Program-made: the position numbers and the translations under genes | NCBI GenBank assembly: GCA_905220665.1 | Contig: CAJNAR010000147.1 | Span: forward strand, 558,001-622,000 | Direction: 5' to 3' | Length of the DNA stretch: 64,000 nt | From: Albugo candida | Taxonomy: Eukaryota; Oomycota; Peronosporomycetes; Albuginales; Albuginaceae | The notes under the pieces: model-generated | Told to the model about the DNA's origin: nothing | Seen by the model: only the letters and a program-made list of their open reading frames with translations | The model's database searches: none | Shown: piece by piece, positions 19,552-30,677 of the stretch | Numbering within the stretch: the first letter of the stretch is position 1 | Layout: every line of letters starts with the position of its first letter

Positions 19552-22374
19552 TCAGAGCTCATAAAAGCAGCAATCGCATACACGAACGGAATCGTTGATA
19601 CCAAACTCGGGAATCGACTTCCGTTTGCTTGAGCAACCGTCACAGACAAGTGCACCACACCGCTGACAATTGTGTTGATCTCGATTTTGTTGCGCCTCAC
19701 TGGACGATGTCGAGTTCCAGGTGAATGGTGCGTCACAACACATACACCTTGTCTTCGTACCGAATGGGACCCATTCAGGTAATTTTGGATCAATACGTCG
19801 ACTATCGCGTACAATTCGTAATGCTGATAGATAATTGCGACCCAAATGATCACTAAGCATGTTTTGAAACACGGGTATGTGACTGAGTGCCCAGCATTGA
19901 CGATCAACGAGAACAGCCTCGTAGATACCCCTACAAAAATAGATATGGATCACATTTCCCGGAATGTATAATTCTTTTGGATCGACTTGTAATACATTGT
20001 GCAGTTCTTCCTCCACTTTCTTTTCATCTTTCAGTGCTGCAACGGTGCTTGATGGCGATACGCTTGCGTTCTCGAACTCGTCGATCAGATTGTTCCTTGT
20101 CAACGACCATTCAATCGATCGTCCTTTATCTAGTTTCTCCGAATCGGTTTGCACCTGATCTGACAAAGAGTTGTTTGTGACTGCAGTTACCCGACCGCGC
20201 TGCTGAGCTGCTTGTGCTTGTGCCCATGCCCTTCTTCGTGGAGCCCATAATGTCTTCACGCGATCTTTTATCGCCTCCAGATCCTCGGAGGCTGAATCTC
20301 GCCAGCATCCGCTAAACTCTTTCAACTTCTCAACAAGTTTGATGATATTGGACGCTTTTGCTCGTGGAACAAAATCATCTCGCAATACGATGGAATGCAC
20401 GAATGTCACAGAACTATTTGCGATGTGAAGATTCACACAAGCCGGTACTGCATATGCAAAACACTCCAGGTCCTTAAACTCCTTTTGCAACATCACAGCC
20501 AACAGCGCAGCACATCCAGCGCCGAGTGAATGACCCGAGAGCACCAACTTGTAACCCTTTTGATGTAAAATTCGCAACGATGGCACAATGCGTTCTCTGA
20601 TCCAAAGCGCAGCATTTAACATCCCATTATGCGCAAAAGAATCCACAAATCCACGAGGCTTACAAGTGCTGTCGTCTTCCATCGATTCTTCAGTACACGA
20701 TCCTTGCTCGACACTTTCCAACTTGAAGTCCTCGGGATGTGCCTGGATATCGGTCAAAAGATCTTGCACAGATTTAGACCCACGAATAAGAACCACAGCC
20801 ACATTCTGTTCTTTATTTCCGACCAACGCGAAGGATGGGTGGCGTACATCTTGATCCTGAATGTGAGCATATATCAAGGAAAACTTTTGCAGGCGACAGA
20901 GACGCTGGATATCCATCACATCCGTCTCATATATTGCATGCAGCGCCAGCGGTGCATAACGAAGCAGATGATGGAGTAGTTCGTCGGAAACATGGGGACA
21001 ATCAGCATGCGCTTGCTTCTCAGCATCGGGATTGGCTCCACGATCTCCACGATTCATGGCCATGAAATAGTACGTTCCAAGTGCCGCGTCTTGGAATCCC
21101 AAATCATCAATATCGCCAATCAATCCTTTTAGAGTTGCAAACGATTGCAAAAACTCATTACGTAAAATGAAACCCAACAAGCCCGCGCGTCCATGCTTAC
21201 GAACAAAATCGGCACTCACAACAGCAAATTTTGCCGTCGCACCAATTGGTGCAGCTTTAGCGGCTGCCAACGCTCCACCAGCTGCTCGCCACAACTTGTC
21301 TAACGTCGTGTCCTGCTGATTACTAGTGTAGGGTATCAATTCACCATGAAGGAAATCTTCTACGCGTTGACAGCGCCATTGTGTGTGCTCCTGATCTACT
21401 TTTTTATCCAACAAAAGCGCGCAATTTTTGCATACTCTAGATGCTACCGTTTGGTTGAAAACTTTCAACACCCTCGTCTCCGGCAAATCGTCACGACAAA
21501 AAGAAGCATTACAGTGTCCGCATTGGTACTGAAATCGATGTATCCCGAAATTTAGCTTGCAAGCCTGACACGACTTTGATACGACAGCTTCTGGAGGTGA
21601 TACAAGTCTCTGATCAGCTTTTTCGCAGCATCTTACAAGAGATCGTTCCATATCAGACAAATGGGAAAAGTGGATTGATAACGGAGAGGATGCTTTTGAT
21701 GCGGCAGTATTCATGGAAACGGAAAGTCTTGACACCGCTGGAGTATCTGAATGCAATGCCGCTGAAGTGACGGCATGAGCGCTATCAAAAGCAAGCATGG
21801 AGACCTCGCGTATTGATTGGCCGGCGATTCCAAGAACTGATCCTGGAAGAGAAAAAGCGGATTTCAGAAATCCTTTTCCTGGTAAATCTCCCTTTAATGT
21901 CGCGGACGGATTTTCCGTACTCGTCGGCATGGAATCGTTGAGTTTTATTGTATCCGCATTCTTCATGGATTCACATTTCTCATCGTTTCTTGGGACGGTG
22001 ATTGATGAAGAAATCTTCATGTCTGTTTTCTCGTCTTGACCTTGATATCCTATTGTATCCTTGAGTTGTCCTATCCAAACGCGACTCCGCACGACCGAAT
22101 TATTCTTCATTTCAGCAAAAGGATCCGTAAATGATGCACTGTAGAGCCAGCCTTCTTCGTCGTAGTCTTCGGACTTGAAAATGTGCCAGTCATAATCAGG
22201 AAAATTATCTGGTGCTTTAGTTGCTGCCCGCTCCGACGTGCTCCATTGAGGCGGATCCTTCGCAGAAAGACGAGAAGACCAGCCCTATACATACAAGAAT
22301 GAAAAAATGAATAAGGAGATATTTGTACTCGATACCAAGATTGGGTACCATCGCTGATTCTCAATTATTTCCAT
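19552..22374 (-). CDS. DysF - FYVE-like - class 3 lipase - FYVE protein
   Basis: Two exons, 22374-22336 and 22284-19552 (intron 51 nt), give 923 aa. An in-frame stop lies just before the ATG at 22374. The N-terminus is a complete dysferlin/peroxin DysF module: ENQRWYPILGWS, DPPQWS, then DYDWHIFKSEDYDEEGW and VVRSRVW. The first FYVE-like finger spans C252-C301. The class 3 (DAG-lipase-like) alpha/beta hydrolase has nucleophile Ser599 in GHSLGAG, a probable Asp in VLRDDFVP and a probable His in PGNVIHIY. A second finger lies at the C-terminus (QHNCQRCGALVCDGC). The last is close to a true FYVE motif. The family logic suggests a lipid hydrolase recruited to endosomes by phosphoinositide. The DysF module may give a second membrane contact. 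Confidence 0.9.
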
Positions 22375-22523
22375 CTCGACAAGTTTGGAAGAGTATGTTC
22401 ATGAGACATGGAAAACAGACAGCACAAGTCAAAGGGCTTTTATTAGCACAATTACTATAGGAAGCACGATACATTCACTACACATCAAAAATTACAACAA
22501 ATGCCAAAAAAACAGCGCCACAT

Positions 22524-23663
22524 TTAATGATTGTATGCATACTTGTTGCTTCCATAATTCTTCTTGCAGCTCTCTTTGCAATCATCATGACCTCCGTATT
22601 GTTCGCGTTTCTTGTATGCACTTTCGTAATAGTATGGAGATTCATCATAGCCGTAATCTTTCTTATCTTTTTTGCCATACTTATTGTCATAGTCGTAATC
22701 ATACTTGTTCTCACAGCCATAACCGTGGTAACTTCCATAATCTTTCTTCTTTTGGTCGTAGTCATACGAGGCATACTTATCATCATATTTTCCGCTCTTG
22801 TCAGCATATCCGTAGCTCCCGTATTTGCTCTTATCATCAACACCGTACTTATCATAGCCAGCATAGTAATCCTTCTTGTCATTGTAATTATCATAGCTGT
22901 TTCCGTAACCGTATTCACTAGACCATTTCTTCTTGTCGTCGTCATAACCTTTGCTTCCGTACTTATCATAATCCATCTTTCCGTACTTTCCGTACTTGTC
23001 ATAATCCATCTTTCCAGAATAATCATAATCCTTCTTTCCATACTTATCATAATCTTTCTCTCCATATTTGTCGTAGCTCATTTTTCCGTAAGTGTCACCA
23101 TGATCTTTCTTTCCATAACTGTAGGAATCTTTCTTATCCTTTTCATCATAATCATTTTTTCCGTAATCGTTGTACTCTTTCTTTTCATGATCATAATCCT
23201 TCGACTTATAATCATCCTCCTTTTTGTTTCCGTGTTCATAGTCCTTTTTTTCGTAATCGTTCTTCTTGTCGTAATCGTTCTTTTTGTCGTAATCGTTCTT
23301 CTTGTCATAATCGTTCTTCTTGTCGTAATCGTCATTTTTCACGCCATAATCATCATGATCATTTTTTTTATAGTCCCAACTATAATCATCATACTTCTTT
23401 TTGTCATGCTCATAGCTTTCATACGGCTTCTTCTTGTCCTTTTCTTCTTTTTCTGACGACTCACGGTCTTTCCCTTTAGAATTATTCTTATCCACCTCAT
23501 TTTCGTTCTGTTTTTCATCCTTTTGATTCAATTTGAGGTCACCCAAAACTCTCTCAACAGCGTCTTCCAAATGACGCGAATTCGACAATCCCATAGTAGA
23601 CGTTTGTGTAGCATTTAAAGCCACAATGGCTGCAGGAACAGCAAGTAGGTGGTAGAGCTTCAT
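22524..23663 (-). CDS. Secreted Tyr/Lys/Asp-rich repetitive protein
   Basis: 379 aa from ATG 23663; the frame extends upstream only to a TTG. Residues 1-20 (MKLYHLLAVPAAIVALNATQ) form a signal peptide. A short possibly helical stretch (SRHLEDAVERVLGD) and a Lys/Glu-rich segment follow. After about residue 95 the protein is almost entirely Tyr, Asp, Lys, Gly, Asn and Ser, in imperfect YDKYGKKD/YDKKND units. Five 18-bp copies are perfect or nearly so. Two cysteines near the C-terminus (DDCKESC) and one in GYGCENK are the only Cys. No enzyme domain exists. A Tyr-rich secreted protein could be crosslinked into the wall or haustorial matrix by peroxidases, or act in the host. That is inference. 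Divergent from the bS16 gene over 255 bp. Confidence 0.85.
   Translation of the reverse strand: MKLYHLLAVPAAIVALNATQTSTMGLSNSRHLEDAVERVLGDLKLNQKDEKQNENEVDKNNSKGKDRESSEKEEKDKKKPYESYEHDKKKYDDYSWDYKKNDHDDYGVKNDDYDKKNDYDKKNDYDKKNDYDKKNDYEKKDYEHGNKKEDDYKSKDYDHEKKEYNDYGKNDYDEKDKKDSYSYGKKDHGDTYGKMSYDKYGEKDYDKYGKKDYDYSGKMDYDKYGKYGKMDYDKYGSKGYDDDKKKWSSEYGYGNSYDNYNDKKDYYAGYDKYGVDDKSKYGSYGYADKSGKYDDKYASYDYDQKKKDYGSYHGYGCENKYDYDYDNKYGKKDKKDYGYDESPYYYESAYKKREQYGGHDDCKESCKKNYGSNKYAYNH
23251..23338 (-). repeat. 18-bp tandem repeat, five units, encoding YDKKND
   Basis: Units begin at 23251, 23269, 23287, 23305 and 23323. They differ only at synonymous third positions, so the array expanded recently inside the secreted protein gene and kept the reading frame. 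Confidence 0.9.
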
Positions 23664-23918
23664 ATTCGGTTTTGAACGTTTCGATACCAATAATGATACC
23701 TTGAAGGAAATTTCAAAGTGAGTATGTTTCTTCACCACACCGCATTGTTCTTCCCTCAGAAATTCTTCCTCCCGAGAAATTCTCACCTCTAATTCTCTTG
23801 TCACTTCATCTAGTCGATGGAAATGGATCACTTTTTTCCACCAATCCGTTTGTACACAGCAGTCCGGATAGCCAATCAATAAGCAGAACTTCAAGGGAAC
23901 GAATACGACTAGAAGAAA
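23664..23918. promoter_or_regulatory. Divergent promoter region (secreted protein / bS16)
   Basis: 255 bp lie between the ATG codons of the secreted protein (minus) and the ribosomal protein (plus), so both promoters should be here. No core motif was identified with confidence. Confidence 0.45.
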
Positions 23919-24287
23919 ATGGTGGTTCGCCTGCGTTTAGCGCGTTGGGGAAGAAAAGATGTCCCGTTCTATCGTATTGTCGCTGCTGATGCTAGAGCAC
24001 CACGAGATGGGCGACATCTGGAGATTGTGAGTGAAATTGACTTTTACTATTCGGAACTAATTGAATTCTTTATGTAGGTCGGCACGTTTAATCCAATCGC
24101 AGACGCAGCGGGTATCAAAGAACTACGAGTAAATCGCGATCGAGTGCACTATTGGATGTCGGTTGGAGCACAGCCTTCTGATCGAGTAGGTTACCTTCTC
24201 GGACTCGCAAATGTCTTACCGATGCCACCTACTCGTCAATATACAAAAAAGTGCATTCCTAAGAAAGATAGAGAAGCCAAAAGTTGA
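23919..24287 (+). CDS. Ribosomal protein bS16, probably mitochondrial
   Basis: Two exons, 23919-24026 and 24078-24287 (intron 51 nt, GTGAGTG...TATGTAG), give 105 aa. The start [20 protein letters not shown] is the classic bS16 N-terminus. Exon 2 continues [26 protein letters not shown] and the C-terminal basic tail. bS16 binds 16S rRNA in the small subunit. In non-photosynthetic eukaryotes this bacterial-type protein acts in mitochondria and usually lacks a cleaved presequence, as here. Neither exon is long enough to stand out alone; the gene is recognised by similarity across the splice. Confidence 0.93.
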
Positions 24288-24362
24288 CCGGTCATGTTAT
24301 CGTAACAAAGGATAGTTTATCTTAGCATTCATATAAACTGCCGTCCGCTATTCGCATCAACA

Positions 24363-27169
24363 CTATTTTGCCGCGCGTTTCTTTGGTTTGTTTGCTTGCA
24401 TACTTCCTCCACCTTTCAACATATGTCCTCCTTTTCGTACCTGTTGATTGAATGTAGCATTTTGTTCTTCCAACCAAGATCGAATTTCTTTCTGTTTCTC
24501 GCGTTTCACTTCGAGTCGTGACTCTTCCTCCTGCTGTTTCTCACGAGCTAAAAACTCGGCATCACGACGTAATTCGCGTGCTGCTCCTTTTCTTGCTCGT
24601 TTCACTTGCCGTTGCAATTGGTTCACTTTTGCCTTGTCACGATCCAGTGTCTTATCCTTACGAATTGCGTAATTGGCATCATACTTTGGTGTAAAAGTAG
24701 GCAAAATAGAGGGTGTGGCTTGCTGCAGTCGTAAAGGACGGCGTAAGTTCCAGCATTGAAGTGTAACCTTGGTAAGTGTAGCCAAAACGGTATTCAGCTC
24801 CGGTAAGATTCTCGGTAACAAGTTTGATATCAAGTGTAACTGAAGGTATACAGGATACACAAGTGCGTCGATAGAAGGAATGTGTCCGTATTGCTGTGTA
24901 GCCGATTGGACCAGACGTAGAGTAGACCCGAGAGCAGCGGCTGCCATATTTACATCATTATTAGCTGCTATTGACAAGGTTGGTAATGCCGATAAATTCG
25001 TTCCAGCCCATTCTATCAATCCGTCACTGAATTGGCTCTTTATTCCTTTTGGACGAAGATATAAACCAAGTATACGCTGGAAACACTGGATCACTATATA
25101 CAATAAAAGATTTCAGTGAATACCAAAGTGGGGCTGGGGCCGTTAACTAACCTTCAGGACAAAATCGTTTCTTTGTTTTTGTAATTTCCAAAGATATTGC
25201 GCATAGCGCTAAAGCTTGTGTCACGTCTTCACTAGAGCGTAGTCTTAACGTACTCAAACATTCTGCGATCAATGTTTCCAGTGGTGAAATAATATTGTGC
25301 CGTAGATCGGAAATCGAAAATATATGTGTCATCAGCCTGAACACCAGCACTTCTGCTGTGCTTGGCCACGATCGCTTCAATTGGCACTCTTGACTTTCTC
25401 CTAATAACCTTTCTTTATACACTTTAGTTACAAACTCGCGAAAGAGTAACCCAGCATTTTGTGGTAACTCTTGCGCCAGGGTGCACAAGTGTTTACATAT
25501 TACATCCACCTATGGTACGATGGAAATTCGAGTGAGTATACAAACGGTTGCAAAAGATTAGTATACTTACACTTTCTCTTTGCCGTGTATACTGCCGACC
25601 ATAAACGATCAATAATCGAAGCAGTACGCTCATCAAAGTTTTAATCTTTATTTGATTGGCAACACTGAGTTTCGGTGAGTAAAACTGTAGCAATCGTTCG
25701 AGAATCTGCGACTGCCTGCACACGTTTTCTTCGACATCTTCAACTGTATATTTGGCAAATAAATTTTGCAGTTCGGCGAGTGTTTGCGGACAATCGAATA
25801 CGTAGGGTAGCTCGTTCTTAGCTTGCGCGCTTGATCGCCCAGACGGCTTTTCTTTACTCGAAACACTGGTGGATTCCAACGATTTCTCACTTTTTGTCAC
25901 ATCAGTGTTGAATTCTTCATCCACTTCGCTTTCGGATCCATTCTCTTCAGCTTCTTCACTTTCTGACTTTTCACACACTTCGCTATCCGACCCCTCTTGT
26001 TCTGATTCTTCACCATTCGACTCTAAGTCTGCATGGCCATGATCAGTACCACTTTCTACCTCTTCGCCCTCCGACACGGTTCCAAATATTCGTCTCTTTT
26101 CATAATTGTCTCCCAGATCATCATCAGTCGACGAACGGACATTTTTCGCCGCTTTCTTCTTCTTTTCCTTGCGCGTGTGACTCTCATCGTCATTATCGAT
26201 TCCCTTCATTCGCGCAAGTCGCTTCTGTTCCAGTGATTCGAGACGATCTTTTTCCACCTGTGCGATCTCTTCTGGTTTCAACTTGCGTTCTGTAGCTTGC
26301 GCTTTTGCTTCAAAAGCAAACTCGCGCGCCATGACATCAAAATCATCCAATCCTGTCTTTATCGCATTAGAAGGATTCTCCATCTGAACGGTATTTTTGT
26401 TTGGGCGATACTTTAATAACGAGCGGATAGAATCGAATCCTCCGTCCAATTCTTCTGTCACATCTTCTTGAATTTGTTTGTTTCGTTGACGTTCCGCTTT
26501 AAACATTTTTGATTTCACCATCACTTCTTTCATTATTTCTTGATGTGATTTTGGCTTGCTGTCATCTTTCTCCTTATTCGTATGTCCTCCACCAAAATGA
26601 TAGTTCTGTACGATTTCTTTCTCAATTCGCCGGATTTCGTCATCTTTTGAATCGTCGTATTCTTCCCCATTTTGATCATTATCATCATTCAGACGATTAT
26701 AATCGTCCTCCAGTTTTGTGTTTTTGTGTGTCAGAAACAATTCATCCTCTTCTTCATCTGACTCTTGTAAATTATACCGGTATGCATCTCGTAATTTACG
26801 TTTTCGCTCCGCTCGAAACCGTGCCATCATCTTTTCCTCCAGTGAGAGCGACTCGTCTTGTTCCCCAATTCGACGATCTTCAAAATCATTGCCTTTATTG
26901 CGGCCACGGTATTGCTTCGCTAACGTATTTTTTCGCTTGGTTTCCGCTTTGGAGCGTGCATTCGCGACATTTCGATTCTGTCCTTTGATTTTACGACCGA
27001 GGACGGGATACTTTTGCTTTTGTGCGTTACTGTGACGATCAAATGGATTGGTAGTAGTCGTTGAAAAAGCAGATAGATTGCTTTTTCCATTGATTGATCC
27101 CGTTCTGTCGACTTTCTTTCTCGTTTCCACATTTGCATTCCGAAAAACTACGCGCTTTCGCTTTGGCAT
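24363..27169 (-). CDS. NOP14: Nucleolar protein 14 (U3 snoRNP / small-subunit processome)
   Basis: Three exons (27169-25571, 25509-25152, 25093-24363; introns 61 and 58 nt) give 895 aa. The start is the ATG of MPKRKRVVF; upstream frame codons up to 27436 are untranslated or another start. The N-terminus has the Nop14 signature NPFDRHSNAQKQKYPVLGRK, then TLAKQYRGRNKGNDFEDRRIGE. A long acidic Ser/Glu tract sits in the middle. The C-terminal conserved helical region begins at LPYVFDCPQTLAELQNLF and continues through exon 3 (VIQCFQRILGLYLRPKG) to a Lys/Arg-rich tail. Nop14 is required for 18S rRNA maturation and 40S assembly in the nucleolus. It is divergent from the unknown gene at 27425 over 255 bp. 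Confidence 0.95.
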
Positions 27170-27424
27170 TGTTGCACCACTCAAAATGCGTTGCCTTGAT
27201 ACCAGTCGTAAACTGGTATTTCGGTAACACAAGCGCGGGGAAATTAAAAAAAAATCCCGCGCCTTTTTCTGACCCGTCGCCACTTTGATACTCAAACTGG
27301 TAAAACCGATGTAAGAGATTAAGGAGTTTCCGTCAACAAACTTGTTCTTACAACGATTGGCAGACGTGGCGGTGGCTTCCTTCCACGCGATCTTTGACTC
27401 AATTGAATCACTTGTTCCAATAGC

Positions 27425-28474
27425 ATGAATTTCCAATCATTCAACCTTCCTACAACATCAAACATTGCGGATAGAAATACCACCATGATCGATTCTATCT
27501 ATCCAGATGTCGCAGCTAATGTGGAAAGTACTTATTACAACTCTGTTTGTCCTCTGAGACAAAACGACTTGAATTACAGCAATGCGTTTTTCAATTTTTT
27601 TGGCCCTCGTGGTGAGTACTCCGTCTCTATCATAGAAAACCTCATCTAACACAAACTGAGTAGATTTATGTGCAACACAAGAAAGCGGTGAGCAATGGCG
27701 CACACAAGCCGAAAACGAGCTTGAAAAATTACTTCTTGATGATTGCCTCGCATCCAATCAGGATGGAAAAGTACGACACAATTGGAGTCTAAAATATATT
27801 CCAGGCCGCGGTATTTGCACGTCAACTATCGTCACACTCCAAAACAAGAAAGGAACACAACTTCCCCCGCGATACTATAGCAGTGTTGAGCAATCACCTC
27901 AAAAACGACGCATTCATATTCGGACTATTGGACAGCGCAGTGGATGCTTTACATTTGAATCTCGTATCAGCTTGGGCGAGGGCACTCATAATCGCATCCT
28001 TAAGCGGAAGCGAGTGTCTGCATGCAAATCACTTTTTGGAAACGATAACACAAAAAACACAAGCACTACAAAAGAGGCAAAGTACAAGGTGAAAGTAACG
28101 CACTGCAGTCCAAACACAATGCCGACGACAAATTTTCAGAGTCCGAATCATTATAAAGTGGTTGAGACAAATATATCGCCGGCCAGAGAAATGAAAATAT
28201 GTCACGGAATAATATATCAACAATCAGTGACAAAATCGAAATTCTTGAAGCGGAATTTTACTTGGAAGAAACTTATCGAGTCGACTGAGTTGGGAAATTG
28301 TGTCGACTTGCCACCTCGCTATTTACACGGTAAACTGAATATATTGGATATTGTAAGGCTTCTTTAACTTAGAAATTGAAATTTGCAGGTTCAACTCGAT
28401 CGCCTCAGAAACGACGCATTCACTCTACAACATTTGGTAGTATCAGTCGCTCTTTTTCTTTTCAATCTATATGA
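27425..28474 (+). CDS. Unknown protein with a duplicated SPQKRRIH motif
   Basis: Three exons are proposed (27425-27611, 27664-28329, 28389-28474; introns 52 and 59 nt), giving 312 aa. No family is recognised. The N-terminus is Asn/Ser/Tyr-rich (YYNSVCPLRQNDLNYSNAFF). A basic middle contains SPQKRRIHIRTIGQRSGCFTFES. The last exon in the proposed splice frame repeats this as SPQKRRIHSTTFGSISRSFSFQS and then stops. This duplication supports the frame of exon 3 over the alternative donor 23 nt downstream (28353), which would need a 36-nt intron. No signal peptide or membrane span is present. A basic, nuclear-type protein is a guess. Exon 2 could hide further small introns. Confidence 0.55.
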
Positions 28475-29255
28475 CTTTGTAACTTATATCATGATCGAGC
28501 TGGTGCTAATATTGAAACTTACTGAAACTTAGTTGTATTCTGAATCAGTCATTTTTTGGCTTCACGAGACACACCAAACCTCATCAAGAACGAAAGCTTA
28601 CTGCAAAGAGGGTACAAGTAATTCGGTATGAGTGTGTACGATAATCATGTTCTATAAAAAAACTTGCGTCGTATCATCACTCGGTGGTTTTTGGCTCCCA
28701 CGTAATCTACGTTCAGACTACAACATTGTATTAAAGCAAGCAATATGTTTCGAGTACAAAAGCCAGCTGCTTTGTGTATTTGTAACCCTTTCATATACGT
28801 TATGTAAAAGTGGCGCTTCGTTTCTTACTCGAAATGACGTGACATGACTCGCATTCTCAGTATGAACCAATCAGGCTTGGCTAGTGTCTTTCGCGTAGCC
28901 TCTCCCGCAAATGTTTTCAGACAGAGTGCTGATAAAAGCGCTCTGGTGATACATAAATTTTCCACCTGGTTTCCTATACTTTGCTCCTCCTTTTCTTATT
29001 CACTCTCTCTCACACTCTATTCCAACATGTGATTGGTTACTATTCGGATCATTTGGATTTTGTATGCGTTTTCTCTTGCCTTGGTACGGTTCCACAGTAT
29101 CCAGAATAAAAAAGTTTATTTTATTATAAAACCAAATACCCACCAAGTCATCCCGTGGTTTAGACACGTATTTTGAGCGCATTACACACTGAGCATTGTG
29201 TCTACGTGGAAATAGGAGTTAAAGCTGCACTTGCGCGGAATAAAGTAGATTGGTG
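28475..29255. other. Intergenic
   Basis: No supported gene. This is a spacer between two plus-strand genes, with a T/C-rich stretch (CTCCTCCTTTTCTTATTCACTC) near 28980-29010. Confidence 0.4.
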
Positions 29256-30395
29256 ATGTCAGCCGTCTCCAGCATGCATGCATCTGCCGTCGGAAATGTC
29301 AAGACGCCGCATACAGCCACAAAATATGGTTACCTTCTGAATTATGACTGGAAGCATCCCTGGCCTCGCGCTCCCGTTCCAACACATGAAGAAGAACGCC
29401 TATCGGAGTTATACCGATACAATATATTAGATTCCGAGTCCGATGAGAAGTTCGACAAATTATGTCGAATTGCGTGTAAAGAGATGAAGTGTCCAATTGC
29501 TGCGATTAGTTTTATCGATAAACAAAAGCAGTGGTTCAAAGCCAACAGTGGATTAACGCAGAAACAAATCCCCCGTGATGTGGCATTATGTGCTCACACA
29601 ATCATGCATCCGAAACGTCCTCTGATTGTTGAGGACACATCAACAGACGAACGTTTTAAGAACAATCCACTTGTCACAAGAGCGTCAGCGGTACGATTCT
29701 ATGCTGGTGTTCCTATCACAACCCCTGCAGGACATTGTATCGGCTCCGTATTCGTATTCGACGTTAAAGTGCATCAAAATGTTGACGCCAAGATTTTATT
29801 GAAAATTGCTGCCAAGGTTTTAAAATATATGGAAGAGAGAATGAAGATTACCAGCAAGGGAAACGCACCTACACAGTCAGAAGCAGAAAGTTCGTTATTA
29901 AGATCGGATACGAACCGAGGGAATGAATGCACAACAACAGGACCGACCCAAAATTCACAGGAACAGCAACCCGCAGGAGAATCCACTTGGCGGGATCAAC
30001 AGACCATTCCGCCAGAAACAGTACAGAAACCCGAGACAACACAATCAAGACCTAATACAGCCACAGCCACACCCACAGGTTCAGTCGGTGGTGTATCTCC
30101 GATCATGCAGGGGAGTACACTAGCTCAAACTGAAAATGCAATCACAGCGACACCTGCTGGTACGCTAGAGGTGGGTGCGGGTGGAAATCAAGGTTTGGGA
30201 AATATGGGTACGATGCTGATGAATTTACTGGCTCGAACCACCGAAACTCAACAGCAACTCGCGGCTCAACAAGGTGTGATGTTTGAAACTTTGGGACAGC
30301 ATTCGCAGCAATTGGACGCTCTCGGACATTCGATGATGAAATTAGAACAGCGATTTGAGCAAGTACGTTTAAAACAAGCGAGCAAAACCAAGTAA
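29256..30395 (+). CDS. GAF-domain protein
   Basis: 379 aa from the ATG at 29256; an upstream TTG/GTG is rejected. Residues about 38-195 form a GAF domain: EERLSELYRYNILDSESDEKFDKL at its start, PIAAISFIDKQKQWFKAN, the redox-sensor-like DVALCAHTI, then FYAGVPITTPAGHCIGS. This subtype resembles GAF modules attached to bacterial and oomycete signalling proteins. The C-terminal half is low-complexity (Gln, Thr, Pro), ending in a possible coiled coil (QQQLAAQQGVMFETL... KLEQRFEQVRLKQ). There is no kinase or cyclase domain, so it probably acts as a ligand- or redox-sensing adaptor. Ligand unknown. Confidence 0.85.
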   Translation: MSAVSSMHASAVGNVKTPHTATKYGYLLNYDWKHPWPRAPVPTHEEERLSELYRYNILDSESDEKFDKLCRIACKEMKCPIAAISFIDKQKQWFKANSGLTQKQIPRDVALCAHTIMHPKRPLIVEDTSTDERFKNNPLVTRASAVRFYAGVPITTPAGHCIGSVFVFDVKVHQNVDAKILLKIAAKVLKYMEERMKITSKGNAPTQSEAESSLLRSDTNRGNECTTTGPTQNSQEQQPAGESTWRDQQTIPPETVQKPETTQSRPNTATATPTGSVGGVSPIMQGSTLAQTENAITATPAGTLEVGAGGNQGLGNMGTMLMNLLARTTETQQQLAAQQGVMFETLGQHSQQLDALGHSMMKLEQRFEQVRLKQASKTK

Positions 30396-30677
30396 TCCGA
30401 ACGCAACCACTGTTTACAACTTTAAAAATATATACACTGTAGAAATGAACGTAAAGAACGCAACTACTCACAGCTGCAAAATTGCGTATGTTTTCATCTC
30501 AAAATTCAGCGTCAATACAGTAGCGAGCTGTCAAGGTTGATTTCATTCAATCGGTATTCTTCTTGTCAGAGAAACACTTGACCTATCACCGTTGATTCTT
30601 CACCAATTTATATACCATAAAACCTTTTAACCTGTTAGTGCACCATCTCTCAATTTGCTTGACGAGTGAAAGGACAA

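Noticed and set aside
23251..23338. Regular short repeats resembling a CRISPR array
   Set aside because: 18-bp units are directly adjacent without spacers and encode a peptide repeat in a eukaryotic gene.
22527..23456. A 309-codon plus-strand frame rich in Ile, Val, Leu and Phe, looking like a membrane protein
   Set aside because: It is exactly antisense to the Tyr/Lys/Asp-rich secreted protein; complement of those codons yields hydrophobic residues automatically.
23600..23663. RxLR-type host-targeting motif in the Tyr-rich secreted protein
   Set aside because: The sequence reads SRHLED: Arg-His-Leu-Glu lacks the final Arg and no EER follows in the usual position.
26509..26988. Long plus-strand frame inside Nop14
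   Set aside because: Antisense shadow of the acidic/basic Nop14 coding region, with no domain.
28353..28388. Alternative 36-nt intron in the unknown gene at 27425
   Set aside because: Shorter than every other intron in the window and it loses the duplicated motif that the 59-nt intron preserves.
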